This document shows, piece by piece, positions 26,777-36,884 of a DNA stretch of 64,000 bases. The notes below the pieces were generated by a model, which saw only the letters and a list, made by a program, of their open reading frames with translations, was not told where the DNA came from and searched no databases. Origin of the DNA: Marinilabilia salmonicolor (GTDB lineage: Bacteria > Bacteroidota > Bacteroidia > Bacteroidales > Marinilabiliaceae). The position numbers and the translations under genes were made by a program. The stretch lies in NCBI RefSeq assembly GCF_003003035.1, contig NZ_PVTS01000002.1:1-64000 (forward strand). Reading direction: 5' to 3'. Each line of letters begins with the position of its first letter. Position 1 is the first letter of the stretch.

Positions 26777-28633
26777 ATGAAAAATATATCATTTATCCTA
26801 TTAGGTCTTTTCCTTATTACGGCCATAGGCTGTGATAAAGATGAGTTTGCCGAATTGAATACTGATCCGGCAGTCCTGGATGAACCCGATTTGCGTTTTT
26901 CTCTTACCAAGGCCGTTGAGCAAATGTATGAGAATGACTACACAACCTGGTTCTACAACAACTTTCAGTACATCTTCCCATGGTCTCAGTTGACATCCGA
27001 ACAGGGAGGTAATGGCCCTGACATAAACGAAATGGGGCCCTTTGGCACTCAGAATATTTATCGTGCTCTTTTCCCTCAAACAAGAGATATTCAGTATCGG
27101 ATTGATCAAATGAGTGACGAAGAAAAGGCCAGACATCAGGTCCTCAAAGCAATCACTTACCCTGTTCAGATATTGCCGGCAATGGCAAATTCTGACCTCG
27201 TAGGTTCAGTAATTTATGAAGAGGCAGGTATGGCTCCTTTCACCAACCCTCCGTTAATTACTCCCGAGTATGACAACCAGGAGGAGCTTTACAATCTTTG
27301 GTTAAATCAACTGGATGAAGCAATCAACATTCTTTCGAATGCTGAAAACCAGATTGACTTTGGAACTCAGGATTTAATATATAACGGAGACTACTCAAAA
27401 TGGGCAAAATTCTGCAACCTTCTGAAGCTGAAGATTGCAGCCAGGATGATTAACATTGACCTGCCCAAAGCTCTCCAAATAGCAGAGGATGTTGCCACAT
27501 CAGAAGCAGGCTACATGAATGCTCTGGGTGATGACTTTATATACCATCGTGGAATAAAGTATTACGGAACTCTGGAAGGAATGTGGATTGGTTATGGAGG
27601 TCAGAACGTAATCAACTTTTTACGTGACAACCTGGATCCGCGCTTGCGTTTCATTTTCGAGAAAAACGGTTTCAATGCTGAGGTTGTACAAGCTTTTATA
27701 GATGCAGAAGTTGATCTTCCCCCATACGTGGAGCAATATGTCACCTATGATGGAGATGGCAATTTCGCAGGATGGGCAGGTCCCGGTGAACCCTGGGTTC
27801 GTTATCATGGAATTCCATTAGCCCCGGATGCTCAGCTTGAAGGCGAAAATGACATCTACTTCAACCAGGGATCACTGTTTAGAATTTCAGCCGGAGACGC
27901 AGAAAAATCGTATGCAGGAACCTCTTTGTATTCAGAAAAAGTAGTCAGAACTTCTTACGATTACACCTACCCCACAAAACCAGGGGGAAGAGTAATCCAA
28001 CTGAAAGACAACGACCCTCCTCTGAATGTAGTATTAGGATCATCTGCTGAAACCAATCTTTACCTGGCTGAGTTCAAATTATTGGGAGCAAACATCCCGG
28101 GAGCTGCACAGGATTATTTTGACCAGGGAGTAAGATTGTCTGTTAGAAGAATGGATGCCGTTGCGGACAACAACCAAATGCCATATTACAATAGTGATCC
28201 CGTTTATGCTTTGGATGCAGAAGCTGAAGCTGCTTCTACTAAATTAAAGGAAGGAGAAATTGATGCGCTGCTAACTCAACCGGCATATGACTTAACAACA
28301 GATGGTCTGGAAAAGGTTTACATCCAACAGTATATCAACTTTGCAAACACACCAAATGATATGTGGACACTGGTGCGCAGAGCTGGAATTCCTAAAAAGA
28401 ACAGTAACTATCTCGCTTGGGAAGATTTGTTATCATCCGGTAATGAGATAACATTACCACGTCGTTTTAGAATTGGCACGCCCACTGAAGATAGCAAAAA
28501 CTACGAAAACGAGTTGAATTCTGTTACTGAACAAGGATTTACCACAGGAACATTAGATCCTCAAGTTCTGAATTCTGAAAGATTGTGGTTCGACAAAAAC
28601 AACCCACAATACGGAGCCGGTTCAATTAACTAG
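26777..28633 (+). CDS. SusD-like outer-membrane lipoprotein (SusD-like_2 type)
   Basis: This 618-residue surface lipoprotein has Cys19 in TAIGCDKDE. The N-terminus FAELNTDPAVLDEPDLRFSL and the late motif YFDQGVRLSVRRMDAV are typical of the SusD/RagB subgroup often annotated SusD-like_2, distinct from the classical SusD genes later in the window. It would form the lid on the preceding SusC and capture the ligand. It ends 22 bp before a strong bidirectional terminator shared with the convergent GH20 gene. Confidence 0.9.
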   Translation: MKNISFILLGLFLITAIGCDKDEFAELNTDPAVLDEPDLRFSLTKAVEQMYENDYTTWFYNNFQYIFPWSQLTSEQGGNGPDINEMGPFGTQNIYRALFPQTRDIQYRIDQMSDEEKARHQVLKAITYPVQILPAMANSDLVGSVIYEEAGMAPFTNPPLITPEYDNQEELYNLWLNQLDEAINILSNAENQIDFGTQDLIYNGDYSKWAKFCNLLKLKIAARMINIDLPKALQIAEDVATSEAGYMNALGDDFIYHRGIKYYGTLEGMWIGYGGQNVINFLRDNLDPRLRFIFEKNGFNAEVVQAFIDAEVDLPPYVEQYVTYDGDGNFAGWAGPGEPWVRYHGIPLAPDAQLEGENDIYFNQGSLFRISAGDAEKSYAGTSLYSEKVVRTSYDYTYPTKPGGRVIQLKDNDPPLNVVLGSSAETNLYLAEFKLLGANIPGAAQDYFDQGVRLSVRRMDAVADNNQMPYYNSDPVYALDAEAEAASTKLKEGEIDALLTQPAYDLTTDGLEKVYIQQYINFANTPNDMWTLVRRAGIPKKNSNYLAWEDLLSSGNEITLPRRFRIGTPTEDSKNYENELNSVTEQGFTTGTLDPQVLNSERLWFDKNNPQYGAGSIN

Positions 28634-28655
28634 TACCATTCTCCTAAATAATTAC

Positions 28656-28690
28656 AAAAGGGGCTGCCTCTCGCGAGGCAGCCCCTTTTT
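28656..28690. terminator. Bidirectional intrinsic terminator
   Basis: AAAAGGGGCTGCCTC (28657-28671 region) pairs perfectly with GAGGCAGCCCCTTTTT across a TCGC loop. A-run and T-run flanks make it functional in both directions, serving the SusD gene (plus) and the GH20 gene (minus). Confidence 0.92.
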
Positions 28691-28714
28691 ATTTTATCTG
28701 ATTGATCTTATCGG

Positions 28715-31039
28715 TTACTCGACCCTCACTTCATCAAACCCAATCCGTCCCGGATCATTTTCCAATACATGTCCTTCCGGCATTATCCCGGTTGCTTTGA
28801 GGAGGATCTTCACATACTGTGCATTAACCTGATCCAGGTTAAACCCAACCATTTCATGCTTAATTCCCTCTGATAGGCGTTCATGTTCTGATAATTTTCG
28901 ATCGACCACCAAACGATATTTTCGTCCATTTTCACTTACTGAAACCTGAATTTCGGAAGGTAGATGCACTGCTCGACCATAATTGTTCAGAAAACTGAAC
29001 GTAACCTTTGAAAATGACTTCTTTTTACCAAGGTCAATTACAAATTCACCACCACGATTGTAAAGATCAACATACTCCCCGTCAGTAAGCTTCTCACTTC
29101 CCAATAAACCATTGGTTAAAACACCGGCATTGTGCTCCTCAGACATCACACTGGCTCCGGTAGCTTTATTGTACCTCAGATTCAGTGTCAATATCTCCCC
29201 TTTTCTTTCTGCTCCAACAAATGAAGCAGCCCGGACAATCTCTCCATCCTCCACTTCAAATGGGGCATCATATATCGTTGAAGAGGCATCCGGTTCATCC
29301 CGGTCAGTGGTATATCTGACATCAACATCAGGCCGGATACAGGATAAGTCAATTTCAAGATTCCCATCCAAGGGACGAACAGAGTGGAACAGGTTGAACA
29401 TTGATTTGGAAGCATAATTCACTCCCAGATGATCATAAATTTCAGTGAGATGATCCAGTCGTGGAAGAAATTGATCCCAATAACGGTTTTCGGGGTTACT
29501 CCATGCAACCTCAGAGAATGCTGCCAACCGGGGAAATATCATGTATTCTGCCTCCTCCGGATCATCAATAAACTCACTCCACAAACATGCCTGAACACCT
29601 TTCAGTAAATTAAACTGACCGGAATTCATGTCATCCGAAGGTTCATAATTGTAAACATCGCGCAGCGTATTGTTGCCAAAATAAGTAAATGGCTCAAACC
29701 ACTGCGGCCCCTGATATCGGATAAAATAAAACGGAATGGCGGGAGACATAATAAACGGGAATCCCTGATCTGCAGCTTTCAGGGCATGACGACCATCACC
29801 TCTCCAACCCAAAATAGTAGCTCCTTCAGGAATTTTCCCATTGGTTAGTTCATCCCAGCCCATGACTTTCTTCCCTTTACTTCTGATATAATCACCTATC
29901 CGGTTCACGAACCAGGCCTGAAGTGCTTCTTCATCTTCCAGGCCTTCCTCTTTTATCCGGTTCTGACAAAGCGGGCATTTCTCCCAGTTATCTTTCCATG
30001 CTTCATCACCACCGATATGAATATATTCTGATGGAAACAATTGGGTAACCTCATCAATGACGTCTTCCAGGAAAGAAAACACAGAATCATTGCCGGCACA
30101 GTATATCACGGAACTCAGATCCCCTCCTATTCCGGGTAACACATTGATTGGTCCTTCCACAACAGGGCAGGTGAGGTGCGGAAATGCGGAAAGAGAAGAG
30201 ACCGTATGTGCCGGCATTTCAATTTCCGGTATCACCTCTATTTGCTTGTTGGCAGCGTACGCCACAATATCCCGTATATCTTTCTGTGAGTAGTAGCCCC
30301 CCACAGGCGTTGGTTCTCCATCAACAGGATTCTGTCGAGCTGAGAAATAATTATATCGATCTGCCCGCCATGCGCCTACATCCGTTAATTCAGGATACTC
30401 TTTGATCTCCAGGCGCCATCCATTGTCATCTACCAGGTGCAAATGAAGATAATTGATTTTGTGCAATGACAGATAATCAATGATCTTGAGAACATGCTCC
30501 TTAGGCATAAATTTACGTGCAACATCCAACATAAAACCTCTGTAACTGAAGCGTGGATAGTCTTTAATAGTAACAGCCGGAACTTCCCATTCAATATCTT
30601 TTTCCCACTTGCTCGAATAAATCTCAGGGGGTAGCAGTTGCATCAGGGTATTCATTCCATATTGAAATCCTGAAGGGGAAGAAGCCTCCAGTCTTACAAC
30701 ATTGTTTTTCACATCCAGCAGGTATCCTTCGTCTGGCAAGCCATTATTGGTCCGAAAAACAACCGCATTTTTCATATTTTCCCTACCAGATTCGGGACGA
30801 TACCCTATGTTGGCTGATACCCTGAAATACTCCAGATAATCTGCCAGCAGTTTTTCCTGGGTCATATTTTCCGTAACCCAACGGGTATTTCCATCAAAAC
30901 GGAAGACGCCGGGATGCATGGTTACCTCCCGGGGAACCGGAACAACATTTATCTGAGCTGTTTGATTTTGAGACAGAAGAGCAAAGAAAGCAATAAAAAG
31001 CCCTGTAATAATTTTCTTAGAATTGAATCGTTGACACAT
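28715..31039 (-). CDS. GH20 beta-N-acetylhexosaminidase
   Basis: This 774-residue secreted enzyme has a hydrophobic N-terminus (ITGLFIAFFALLSQNQTAQ). The GH20b domain is followed by a catalytic barrel with Asp345-Glu346 in HIGGDEAWKDNWEKC, a chitobiase-C module (VRYTTDRDEPDASSTIYDAP) and a C-terminal F5/8-type C domain ending in GFDEVRVE. It is a paralogue, with the same domain order, of the GH20 at 17553. It is transcribed alone and convergent to the SusC/D pair, so it likely has its own promoter in the 31040-31345 gap. Specificity for GlcNAc or GalNAc cannot be told apart. Confidence 0.95.
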   Translation of the reverse strand: MCQRFNSKKIITGLFIAFFALLSQNQTAQINVVPVPREVTMHPGVFRFDGNTRWVTENMTQEKLLADYLEYFRVSANIGYRPESGRENMKNAVVFRTNNGLPDEGYLLDVKNNVVRLEASSPSGFQYGMNTLMQLLPPEIYSSKWEKDIEWEVPAVTIKDYPRFSYRGFMLDVARKFMPKEHVLKIIDYLSLHKINYLHLHLVDDNGWRLEIKEYPELTDVGAWRADRYNYFSARQNPVDGEPTPVGGYYSQKDIRDIVAYAANKQIEVIPEIEMPAHTVSSLSAFPHLTCPVVEGPINVLPGIGGDLSSVIYCAGNDSVFSFLEDVIDEVTQLFPSEYIHIGGDEAWKDNWEKCPLCQNRIKEEGLEDEEALQAWFVNRIGDYIRSKGKKVMGWDELTNGKIPEGATILGWRGDGRHALKAADQGFPFIMSPAIPFYFIRYQGPQWFEPFTYFGNNTLRDVYNYEPSDDMNSGQFNLLKGVQACLWSEFIDDPEEAEYMIFPRLAAFSEVAWSNPENRYWDQFLPRLDHLTEIYDHLGVNYASKSMFNLFHSVRPLDGNLEIDLSCIRPDVDVRYTTDRDEPDASSTIYDAPFEVEDGEIVRAASFVGAERKGEILTLNLRYNKATGASVMSEEHNAGVLTNGLLGSEKLTDGEYVDLYNRGGEFVIDLGKKKSFSKVTFSFLNNYGRAVHLPSEIQVSVSENGRKYRLVVDRKLSEHERLSEGIKHEMVGFNLDQVNAQYVKILLKATGIMPEGHVLENDPGRIGFDEVRVE

Positions 31040-31345
31040 GAATACGAAGTTTTAATCTTGTTTTGAGTTGAGCGATCAAAGCATTTTATGTCTGGAAGTT
31101 TTCCATGGACAAAAAAATGTTTTTCTCACCTCATTTAACTTTTCCCGGTAAAGTCAAAAATAGATTTTATCAACCTCGTATTTTTCTGATTTTAACTGTT
31201 GTTTTTTCAATATTGTCTTTGTTTGAGGCTTCTTTGGCCTTTTTGGAAGGAGAATTTAAACAGCTTTATAAATACAAATACAATAATAGAAAAGGATGGG
31301 CCTGAGATGTAGTCCATTTCTCATCGGCCCGGGAAAAACATTGCA

Positions 31346-31484
31346 ATGAAACGAGCATGATATTTTTAAACATAAATATCACGAGAGAACATGTTAAAAA
31401 AATATTATGCGAGAGCGAAGCGGTTCCATTCGTTCTCAAATTTTTAATTAGGTTTTTATCAGATAATTACAAAATTTTAAGCTA
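31346..31484 (+). repeat. Leader repeat, type B, copy 2
   Basis: This copy has GAAACGAGCATGATATTTTT, the ATTATGCGAGAGCGAAGCGG block and the ATCAGATAATTACAAAATTT tail. Unlike the other two B copies, no gene begins behind it; a type A copy follows instead. Confidence 0.8.
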
Positions 31485-31581
31485 ATGAAACGAGCATGGC
31501 AACGATTGCCACAAGAGAATATGTATAATTTCTTACATGCGAGTTCCATCAGACCAATAACTTAGATAAATTTTCACTATT
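31485..31581 (+). repeat. Leader repeat, type A, copy 2, with 26-codon open frame
   Basis: The hairpin ends ATGAAACGAGCATG and CATGCGAGTTCCATCAGACC are conserved. An open frame of 26 codons (31485-31565), MKRAWQRLPQENMYNFLHAS followed by SIRPIT, spans the hairpin. The matching frame at 59739 has the same length but a different middle, so it may be structure rather than a peptide gene. Confidence 0.75.
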
Positions 31582-31820
31582 GTCCGGAAAAAACTGTTAT
31601 TATGAAAGAAGATTGCTTCGCTCTGCTACCAATGACAGATTTTTGTAACAGACAAAAAATCAGACAATTAATAGTTGGCCCCCATTCGGGGACCTGATTC
31701 ATTTGTTATGCCAACCCCGGGTTACCCGCCCGGGGTTATTCAAATTGGCCCCTTCCAGGGACCTCCCATATCTGTCATATTCCTTTTATGCCTCAAAATT
31801 TAATTGAGGTGTTCACTCGC
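31582..31820 (-). repeat. Interspersed palindromic repeat C, copy 2 (core inverted)
   Basis: The left edge GTCCGGAAAAAACT and AAGAAGATTGCTTCGCTC matches copy 1 at 17017 in the same direction. The core (31628-31808) matches copy 1 only as its reverse complement. This reflects either terminal inverted repeats with insertion in the other direction or an inversion of the core. Confidence 0.7.
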
Positions 31821-32092
31821 AATAACAGTGTCTAAAAGGGTTTAGCAGGGTTGGTAGGGGAAATTGTAATAACAAGAGAGGGGGCGTGAGGGATAACTAT
31901 AACCCCTGGACGGTGCCCAGGCTATTGCTGTCAGGCTTTCAACCTGATTATGCCTAACCTGTTTTATGATTAAGGTAGATGGAACAGAGAATTCTTGATA
32001 ACTCAATGGATGGTTTACAAACCTTACACTACAAACAGGATCATTAATAACTTTTTGTTCATTACAAAAGCATCAAGTTTTTTTACCAAACA
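31821..32092. other. Intergenic, no gene seen
   Basis: This gap between repeat C and the end of the hybrid regulator gene contains a GC-rich block (near 31875-31925) with GAGGGGGCGTGAGGGATAAC and a small CAGG/CCTG hairpin near 31935-31955. It may be further repeat sequence. No coding frame or terminator with a T-run is convincing. Confidence 0.4.
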
Positions 32093-35000
32093 CTACTCAA
32101 CCTGCCGGTACTTTTTAGGGGAATACCCTGTTTGTTGCTTAAATAGCGTACTAAAATAGCCCTGACTGGAAAACCCTAATTTAAAAGAAATCTCAGCAAT
32201 TGACAGATCGGTTTCTTTCAACATCCGTGATGCAAAATTAATTTTGTACTCATTGATGTAGTTATTCACACCGGTACCCACAACAGCTTTCACCTTTGTA
32301 TATAATGAAGCCCTGCTCATTGCCATACGATCAACGAGCAAGTCCACGTTCAATTCAGGATTCTCAATCTCTTTTTCTATAATTTCATTTAACTTATTCA
32401 GAAACTTTTCATCCGCATTACTAAACGTAACATCTGCAACATCCACAACATTCCTGTTTTCCCGGTATTTCTTTCTCAGGTCCGCCCTGGTATGTACCAG
32501 ATTCTGTACTACCGAAGTCAGCAGATCAAGACTGACCGGTTTGGTCAGGTAATGATCGGCTCCCAGTTTATACCCGTGAACCGAATCCGCCTCGGAACTT
32601 CTGGCTGTTAGCAGAATTACAGGTATGTGACTGATTTCCGGGTCTGATTTCAGTTTTTTACATAGTGCCCAGCCATCCATAACAGGCATCATCACGTCGC
32701 TGATGACAAGATCGGGGCTGTCAGAACCAACTATCTCCAGAGCCTCCTGGCCGTTTCCCGCTGTCAGAACCTTTTTAAACATCGTTCTCAGGGAATCCTT
32801 CAGAAAACTTAAAAGCTCCCGGTCATCTTCCACCAACAAAACAGTTAAATGACGCAAAGCCTCCTTGTCAACAAATTCTAATTCCTGATACTCATGCTCC
32901 TGAACACGATCCTGAGGAATTTCTCTCTTTGCCTCACCTTCATTTTTTTTACCTCCGGAATTCATCGGCAATTCGAAATACAATTCAGCCCCACCATTCT
33001 CTCTATTCAATGCTCCTATTTTTCCCTGATGCATTTGAATAAGCATCCTTGAAAAAGCCAACCCAATTCCTGTTCCACCCTTGGTTTCTTTGTCGGTATA
33101 GTAGCGTTCAAAGATTTTCTCAACATCCCCGGCAGAAAATCCGGGCCCTTCATCTCCAACGGTTACACGAACTCTTTGATCGGAAAGCAACTGACTACTT
33201 ATGGTCACAGTTTTTGTCTCAGGTGCATGACGCAAAACATTCATCAAAAAGTTATGAATAACCCGCTTAAGTTTTTCATAATCAAAGGAGGCCTCGCCAA
33301 TTCTGTCATCTAACTCAAACTGAAATCCAATCCCCACATTTCTAAAAACATTCTCAAATTCTCTAACTGTTGAAAGCAACCATTGATTAAACAAAGTAGA
33401 GGATAGCTCTAATTTATTTTCAGTACTCTCCATTCGGGAGTAGTCCATCAATTGATCAATAAGTCCTTTAATATAATTTACGTTCCGGAATATATTCTGT
33501 AGCCATTGAGCCTGCTCCTCTTTCGAATTGCAAAGCCCTTTCAACATCCTTTCAAGTGGATTGTATATTAAGCTCAAAGGGGTTCTCAATTCGTGAGAGA
33601 TATTAACCAGAAAATTAACCTTCTGTTCATTTAACTGGTTCTCTCTTTTTATCAGCTGCACCTGCATTTTATCCATTGCTCGGCTGTATATGAGGTGCCT
33701 GACAAGGTACAATAACCCTCCAAAGAGCAATGATGCCATCAAATAAAACCACCAGGTATTCCACCAGGCAGGCTTAACTTTAATTTCCAATAGATTTTCA
33801 GCCTTTCCCCACACCCCCTCCGATGTTTTTGCAAAAACATAAAGGGTATAATTACCATGCTCCAAATTTGAGAAACTAAGATTCATCGATGTGGTTTCGA
33901 TGGTATCCATCATTGCTCCCTTAAGCCAATATCTGTAATATTGCTTATTAAAAAGTTCCTCATCATTCAAAAACAAATGAATTTCCAGATTATTGAAATC
34001 GTGTGGCAAAACAATATTACCCTGTTCAGAAAAACGTTGGAATTGTTTTTCATCCAACAATCGCCCATCCTGCTTCAATTTGATGATAGAAGGTTCAGCA
34101 ACGGATTCCGCATCTTCATATAATCGTTCTGCTCTAATTCTGACAAAACCAGCAACCCCTCCCATGTACACATCTCCGTTTTGGGCTCTCAACACCGGTT
34201 TATGCAAAAACTGATTGGGTCGGACTCCATCTGACGGTCCGTAAGATTGGATGACATCCAACTCTTTATGGTAACTAAACAAGCTGCCGGAAGTACCAAA
34301 CCAAATACGATTCTTGTGATCTGCAATAATACTGGTCACCTTTCTAAAAACATCAGACTCTTCACTACTAATAACACGTCCCGACTGGGTAACCTGGTAA
34401 ATCCCTCTGGCCCCTCCAATCCAAATCATCCCATCAGGTGACATACAGGCAGAGTAAATCATATCCTCAGACAACTTTTCTGCACTAAACAATAAATCAA
34501 TTTCTTCCTGGTGATAATTAAACCGATAAATCCCCTGATTACCATAAAGAATAATATTCTCCATCATTCTTCCGGCAAACTTTAACTCTCCTTCAGTGGA
34601 AAAATCGCCTTCCAACTCTAATCTCCGGATACTATTATCAGGACTATTGTAAACATAAATCGAATCCTGAAAAATAAAAATACGCTCATCAACCCTATGC
34701 ATGTTTACCCCTAACCGACCGGTTCCCGGCAAATCAAAGTCCCCCAGCTTCTCGGGAAGAAAATCCTTTAATTCATGCGTATCAATATCAAAAACTCTGG
34801 GTCTGTGACCATAATCATTAAGTAACAACTTGCCCCCAGGCATTGTGGACATGCCATTTACCTTTAACGATAAGGTAGATGGAAAATGCTCAAATCTGTT
34901 ACTGTCCGGGTAAAAAGCATTGATTCCCCCTCCGTCTGTGCCTACCCAAATGGTACCGTAAGTCCCTTCAACCAAACTGACTACCGAAGGGTTTGTTGTT

Positions 35001-36034
35001 CCTAAATTTGTTCCCAGTGGAGCTTCCGAGAAAGAAGAGATGCCTGTATTTCTAACCCCAAAAACTCCTCCCCGAATAGTTCCTAACCAAATATTTGAAT
35101 AATCATCCTGATAAATCTCGTAAATTGAATTCAACTGACTAAAGACTTGTTCGTGGGTAACATTTGACAAGGGAACAATTTCACCTTTGTCGGGATAAAG
35201 GACATTCACTCCACCACCGTCTGTACCAATCCAGATAGTGCTGTCAACCAAACAAATGTCTAGAATAATGTCATTCGTTAAACCTGAATCCGCACTCTTA
35301 TAAGATGCCTCCAACTCACCTCGGCGATTAAACTTCATCAAACCTTGACCATATACGCTCAGCCAGACCTTCCCTTCTTGATCAATAATTAAATCCATAA
35401 TTCGACTGCCTAGATCCCAATCAAGGCGCTCAACCTCACCTGTCAACAGATGACATAGAAACAATCCATTCCAAATGGATCCAATTAAAACACGCTCTTC
35501 ATCCCAGGGAAGGATGGAATACTGAAGGGATATCAAACCAACCTCACCCTTAAAAGACAGTAATTTATAAGATTGGTCGTTTTTTGAGTAAATTACGAGG
35601 TGTTCAGAGCTTCCAAAAACAACCTTATCTTCCAACTCCAAAAAACCTGAATAATCACTCTCCGACTGCTCTTCTGAAAGTTCCACTCTGTCAAACCCAT
35701 TGGTACGCGGGTCATACCTTGCAAGACCCTGACTCGTTCCTATCCAGAGATTCTGATTGTCATCTTTTTTTACAAAATAGATATGATTCCCGGGAATAGA
35801 GGTTGGATCTTTACTATCTCTATAGTAAGTAATCATTTCATTACCATCATACCTGTTAAGACCATCAATGGTCCCAATCCAGAGAAGCCCCTTGTCATCC
35901 CGCAAAATGGATTGAACCATGGGTTCAGAAAGCCCTTGTTCCAGAGAAATCTGCTCAAAGTGATAGTTCGCCTGCCCCCAAAGTCCGGTCAATAAGGAAG
36001 AAGAAAAAACAAGAATGATTATCAAGTTTTTCAT
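32093..36034 (-). CDS. Hybrid two-component system regulator (HTCS)
   Basis: This 1313-residue one-protein sensor-regulator controls polysaccharide loci. After a signal peptide (SSSLLTGLWGQ) come about 700 residues of two-bladed Reg_prop beta-propeller repeats (DDKGLLWIGTIDGLNRYDG and many WIGT motifs) and a Y_Y_Y domain, forming the periplasmic sensor. A transmembrane helix lies at about 763-785. The cytoplasmic part has HisKA with His near 812 (FLVNISHELRTPLS), HATPase (VGDEGPGFS, TGIGLAFS), a receiver with phospho-Asp near 1112 (LVISDVMMPVMDG) and a C-terminal AraC HTH (LSIAEISFKLGFSSQGYFST). It follows the GntR gene by 42 bp and diverges from the sialic acid locus. The ligand is unknown. 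Confidence 0.96.
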   Translation of the reverse strand: MKNLIIILVFSSSLLTGLWGQANYHFEQISLEQGLSEPMVQSILRDDKGLLWIGTIDGLNRYDGNEMITYYRDSKDPTSIPGNHIYFVKKDDNQNLWIGTSQGLARYDPRTNGFDRVELSEEQSESDYSGFLELEDKVVFGSSEHLVIYSKNDQSYKLLSFKGEVGLISLQYSILPWDEERVLIGSIWNGLFLCHLLTGEVERLDWDLGSRIMDLIIDQEGKVWLSVYGQGLMKFNRRGELEASYKSADSGLTNDIILDICLVDSTIWIGTDGGGVNVLYPDKGEIVPLSNVTHEQVFSQLNSIYEIYQDDYSNIWLGTIRGGVFGVRNTGISSFSEAPLGTNLGTTNPSVVSLVEGTYGTIWVGTDGGGINAFYPDSNRFEHFPSTLSLKVNGMSTMPGGKLLLNDYGHRPRVFDIDTHELKDFLPEKLGDFDLPGTGRLGVNMHRVDERIFIFQDSIYVYNSPDNSIRRLELEGDFSTEGELKFAGRMMENIILYGNQGIYRFNYHQEEIDLLFSAEKLSEDMIYSACMSPDGMIWIGGARGIYQVTQSGRVISSEESDVFRKVTSIIADHKNRIWFGTSGSLFSYHKELDVIQSYGPSDGVRPNQFLHKPVLRAQNGDVYMGGVAGFVRIRAERLYEDAESVAEPSIIKLKQDGRLLDEKQFQRFSEQGNIVLPHDFNNLEIHLFLNDEELFNKQYYRYWLKGAMMDTIETTSMNLSFSNLEHGNYTLYVFAKTSEGVWGKAENLLEIKVKPAWWNTWWFYLMASLLFGGLLYLVRHLIYSRAMDKMQVQLIKRENQLNEQKVNFLVNISHELRTPLSLIYNPLERMLKGLCNSKEEQAQWLQNIFRNVNYIKGLIDQLMDYSRMESTENKLELSSTLFNQWLLSTVREFENVFRNVGIGFQFELDDRIGEASFDYEKLKRVIHNFLMNVLRHAPETKTVTISSQLLSDQRVRVTVGDEGPGFSAGDVEKIFERYYTDKETKGGTGIGLAFSRMLIQMHQGKIGALNRENGGAELYFELPMNSGGKKNEGEAKREIPQDRVQEHEYQELEFVDKEALRHLTVLLVEDDRELLSFLKDSLRTMFKKVLTAGNGQEALEIVGSDSPDLVISDVMMPVMDGWALCKKLKSDPEISHIPVILLTARSSEADSVHGYKLGADHYLTKPVSLDLLTSVVQNLVHTRADLRKKYRENRNVVDVADVTFSNADEKFLNKLNEIIEKEIENPELNVDLLVDRMAMSRASLYTKVKAVVGTGVNNYINEYKINFASRMLKETDLSIAEISFKLGFSSQGYFSTLFKQQTGYSPKKYRQVE

Positions 36035-36076
36035 TTCTGAAATTCAAAATAAAACGAAACCAAGCTAAGTGATAAG

Positions 36077-36796
36077 TTAAGAAGAAACAGAGTCGGTTCC
36101 AAACAACCGCTGAAAATGATTCTCCAGATGCATACGCATTGCTTCTCTGAATTTCTCACCATTTCCATACTCCAATATCTCTACCAATTGTTTGTGTGAC
36201 ATATAATTCTTCTTCTCTATAGGACGTTCAATTAACTTTGAATCATAAACATAGCTAAAAACCGGCAAAAGAAGAGTCTGAAAATTCATCATGGTCTGAT
36301 TTCCGGTAATCTGATACAGCTTGCTGTGAAATTTTATTTCATGATCAATTTCAAAAAGTACATTTTCACTTGAATCCGGTTCGTTCTCCACTATTTTATG
36401 AAGTTCCCGGATATCTTCCGGCTTCTTCCGCTTGAAGATAAGATCTCCCATTCCTATCTCTAGTACCAGACGCAGTTCAAATATATCCCGAAGCGTACTG
36501 CTGTCCATTACACCCGGAATTATAGCTTTTTTTAACACTTCAAGCAAGTCAGGGCTTTTTATAACAGCTCCGCGGTGCTTAACCGATTCTATCAACCCAA
36601 TCGTCTTTAAACGATTAAGAGACTCCCTCACAACAGTCCGGCTAACACCAAGAACTTCAACTAACTCAATTTCTTTAGGTATTCTGTCTCCGGGCTTAAG
36701 TTTTTTACGAATTAAATAGTCTATTAAGGTCATCTCAACCTTATCAACCAGACTTCGGGTATCGACCCTACCCAGCTCGTTATCAAATCCTTTCAT
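36077..36796 (-). CDS. GntR/FadR family transcriptional regulator
   Basis: This 239-residue protein has an N-terminal winged helix (about 14-82; KLKPGDRIPKEIELVEVLGV, SRTVVRESLNRLKTIGLIES) and an all-helical FCD ligand domain (about 100-225) whose metal or ligand positions are visible as DHEIKFHSKL, MSHKQLVE and MRMHLENH. NanR, the classical sialic acid repressor, belongs to this subfamily. It lies divergent to a sialic acid operon, with a GT-N3-AC palindrome at the expected start site of that operon. It probably represses the locus and perhaps its own operon with the HTCS. The effector (Neu5Ac, ManNAc or other) is inference. Confidence 0.93.
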   Translation of the reverse strand: MKGFDNELGRVDTRSLVDKVEMTLIDYLIRKKLKPGDRIPKEIELVEVLGVSRTVVRESLNRLKTIGLIESVKHRGAVIKSPDLLEVLKKAIIPGVMDSSTLRDIFELRLVLEIGMGDLIFKRKKPEDIRELHKIVENEPDSSENVLFEIDHEIKFHSKLYQITGNQTMMNFQTLLLPVFSYVYDSKLIERPIEKKNYMSHKQLVEILEYGNGEKFREAMRMHLENHFQRLFGTDSVSS

Positions 36797-36849
36797 AATC
36801 CTTATATAATACTTAATAAAAAATTATTTTACAAATCTTTAAAAAAAAT

Positions 36850-36881
36850 TTTGATTTCACACCATAAATTAAATACTTTTG
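36850..36881 (+). promoter_or_regulatory. Bacteroidota promoter of the sialic acid operon
   Basis: TTTG at 36850-36853 and TACTTTTG at 36874-36881 are separated by 20 bp, an exact match to the TTTG-N19-21-TAnnTTTG consensus. The start site should fall near 36888, giving a ~25-nt leader to the susC start at 36913. Confidence 0.85.
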
Positions 36882-36884
36882 CAA

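Noticed and set aside
31105-31305. 66-codon frame upstream of the minus-strand GH20
   Set aside because: It has a hydrophobic stretch but no ribosome binding site, no recognisable family, and lies where the GH20 promoter is expected.
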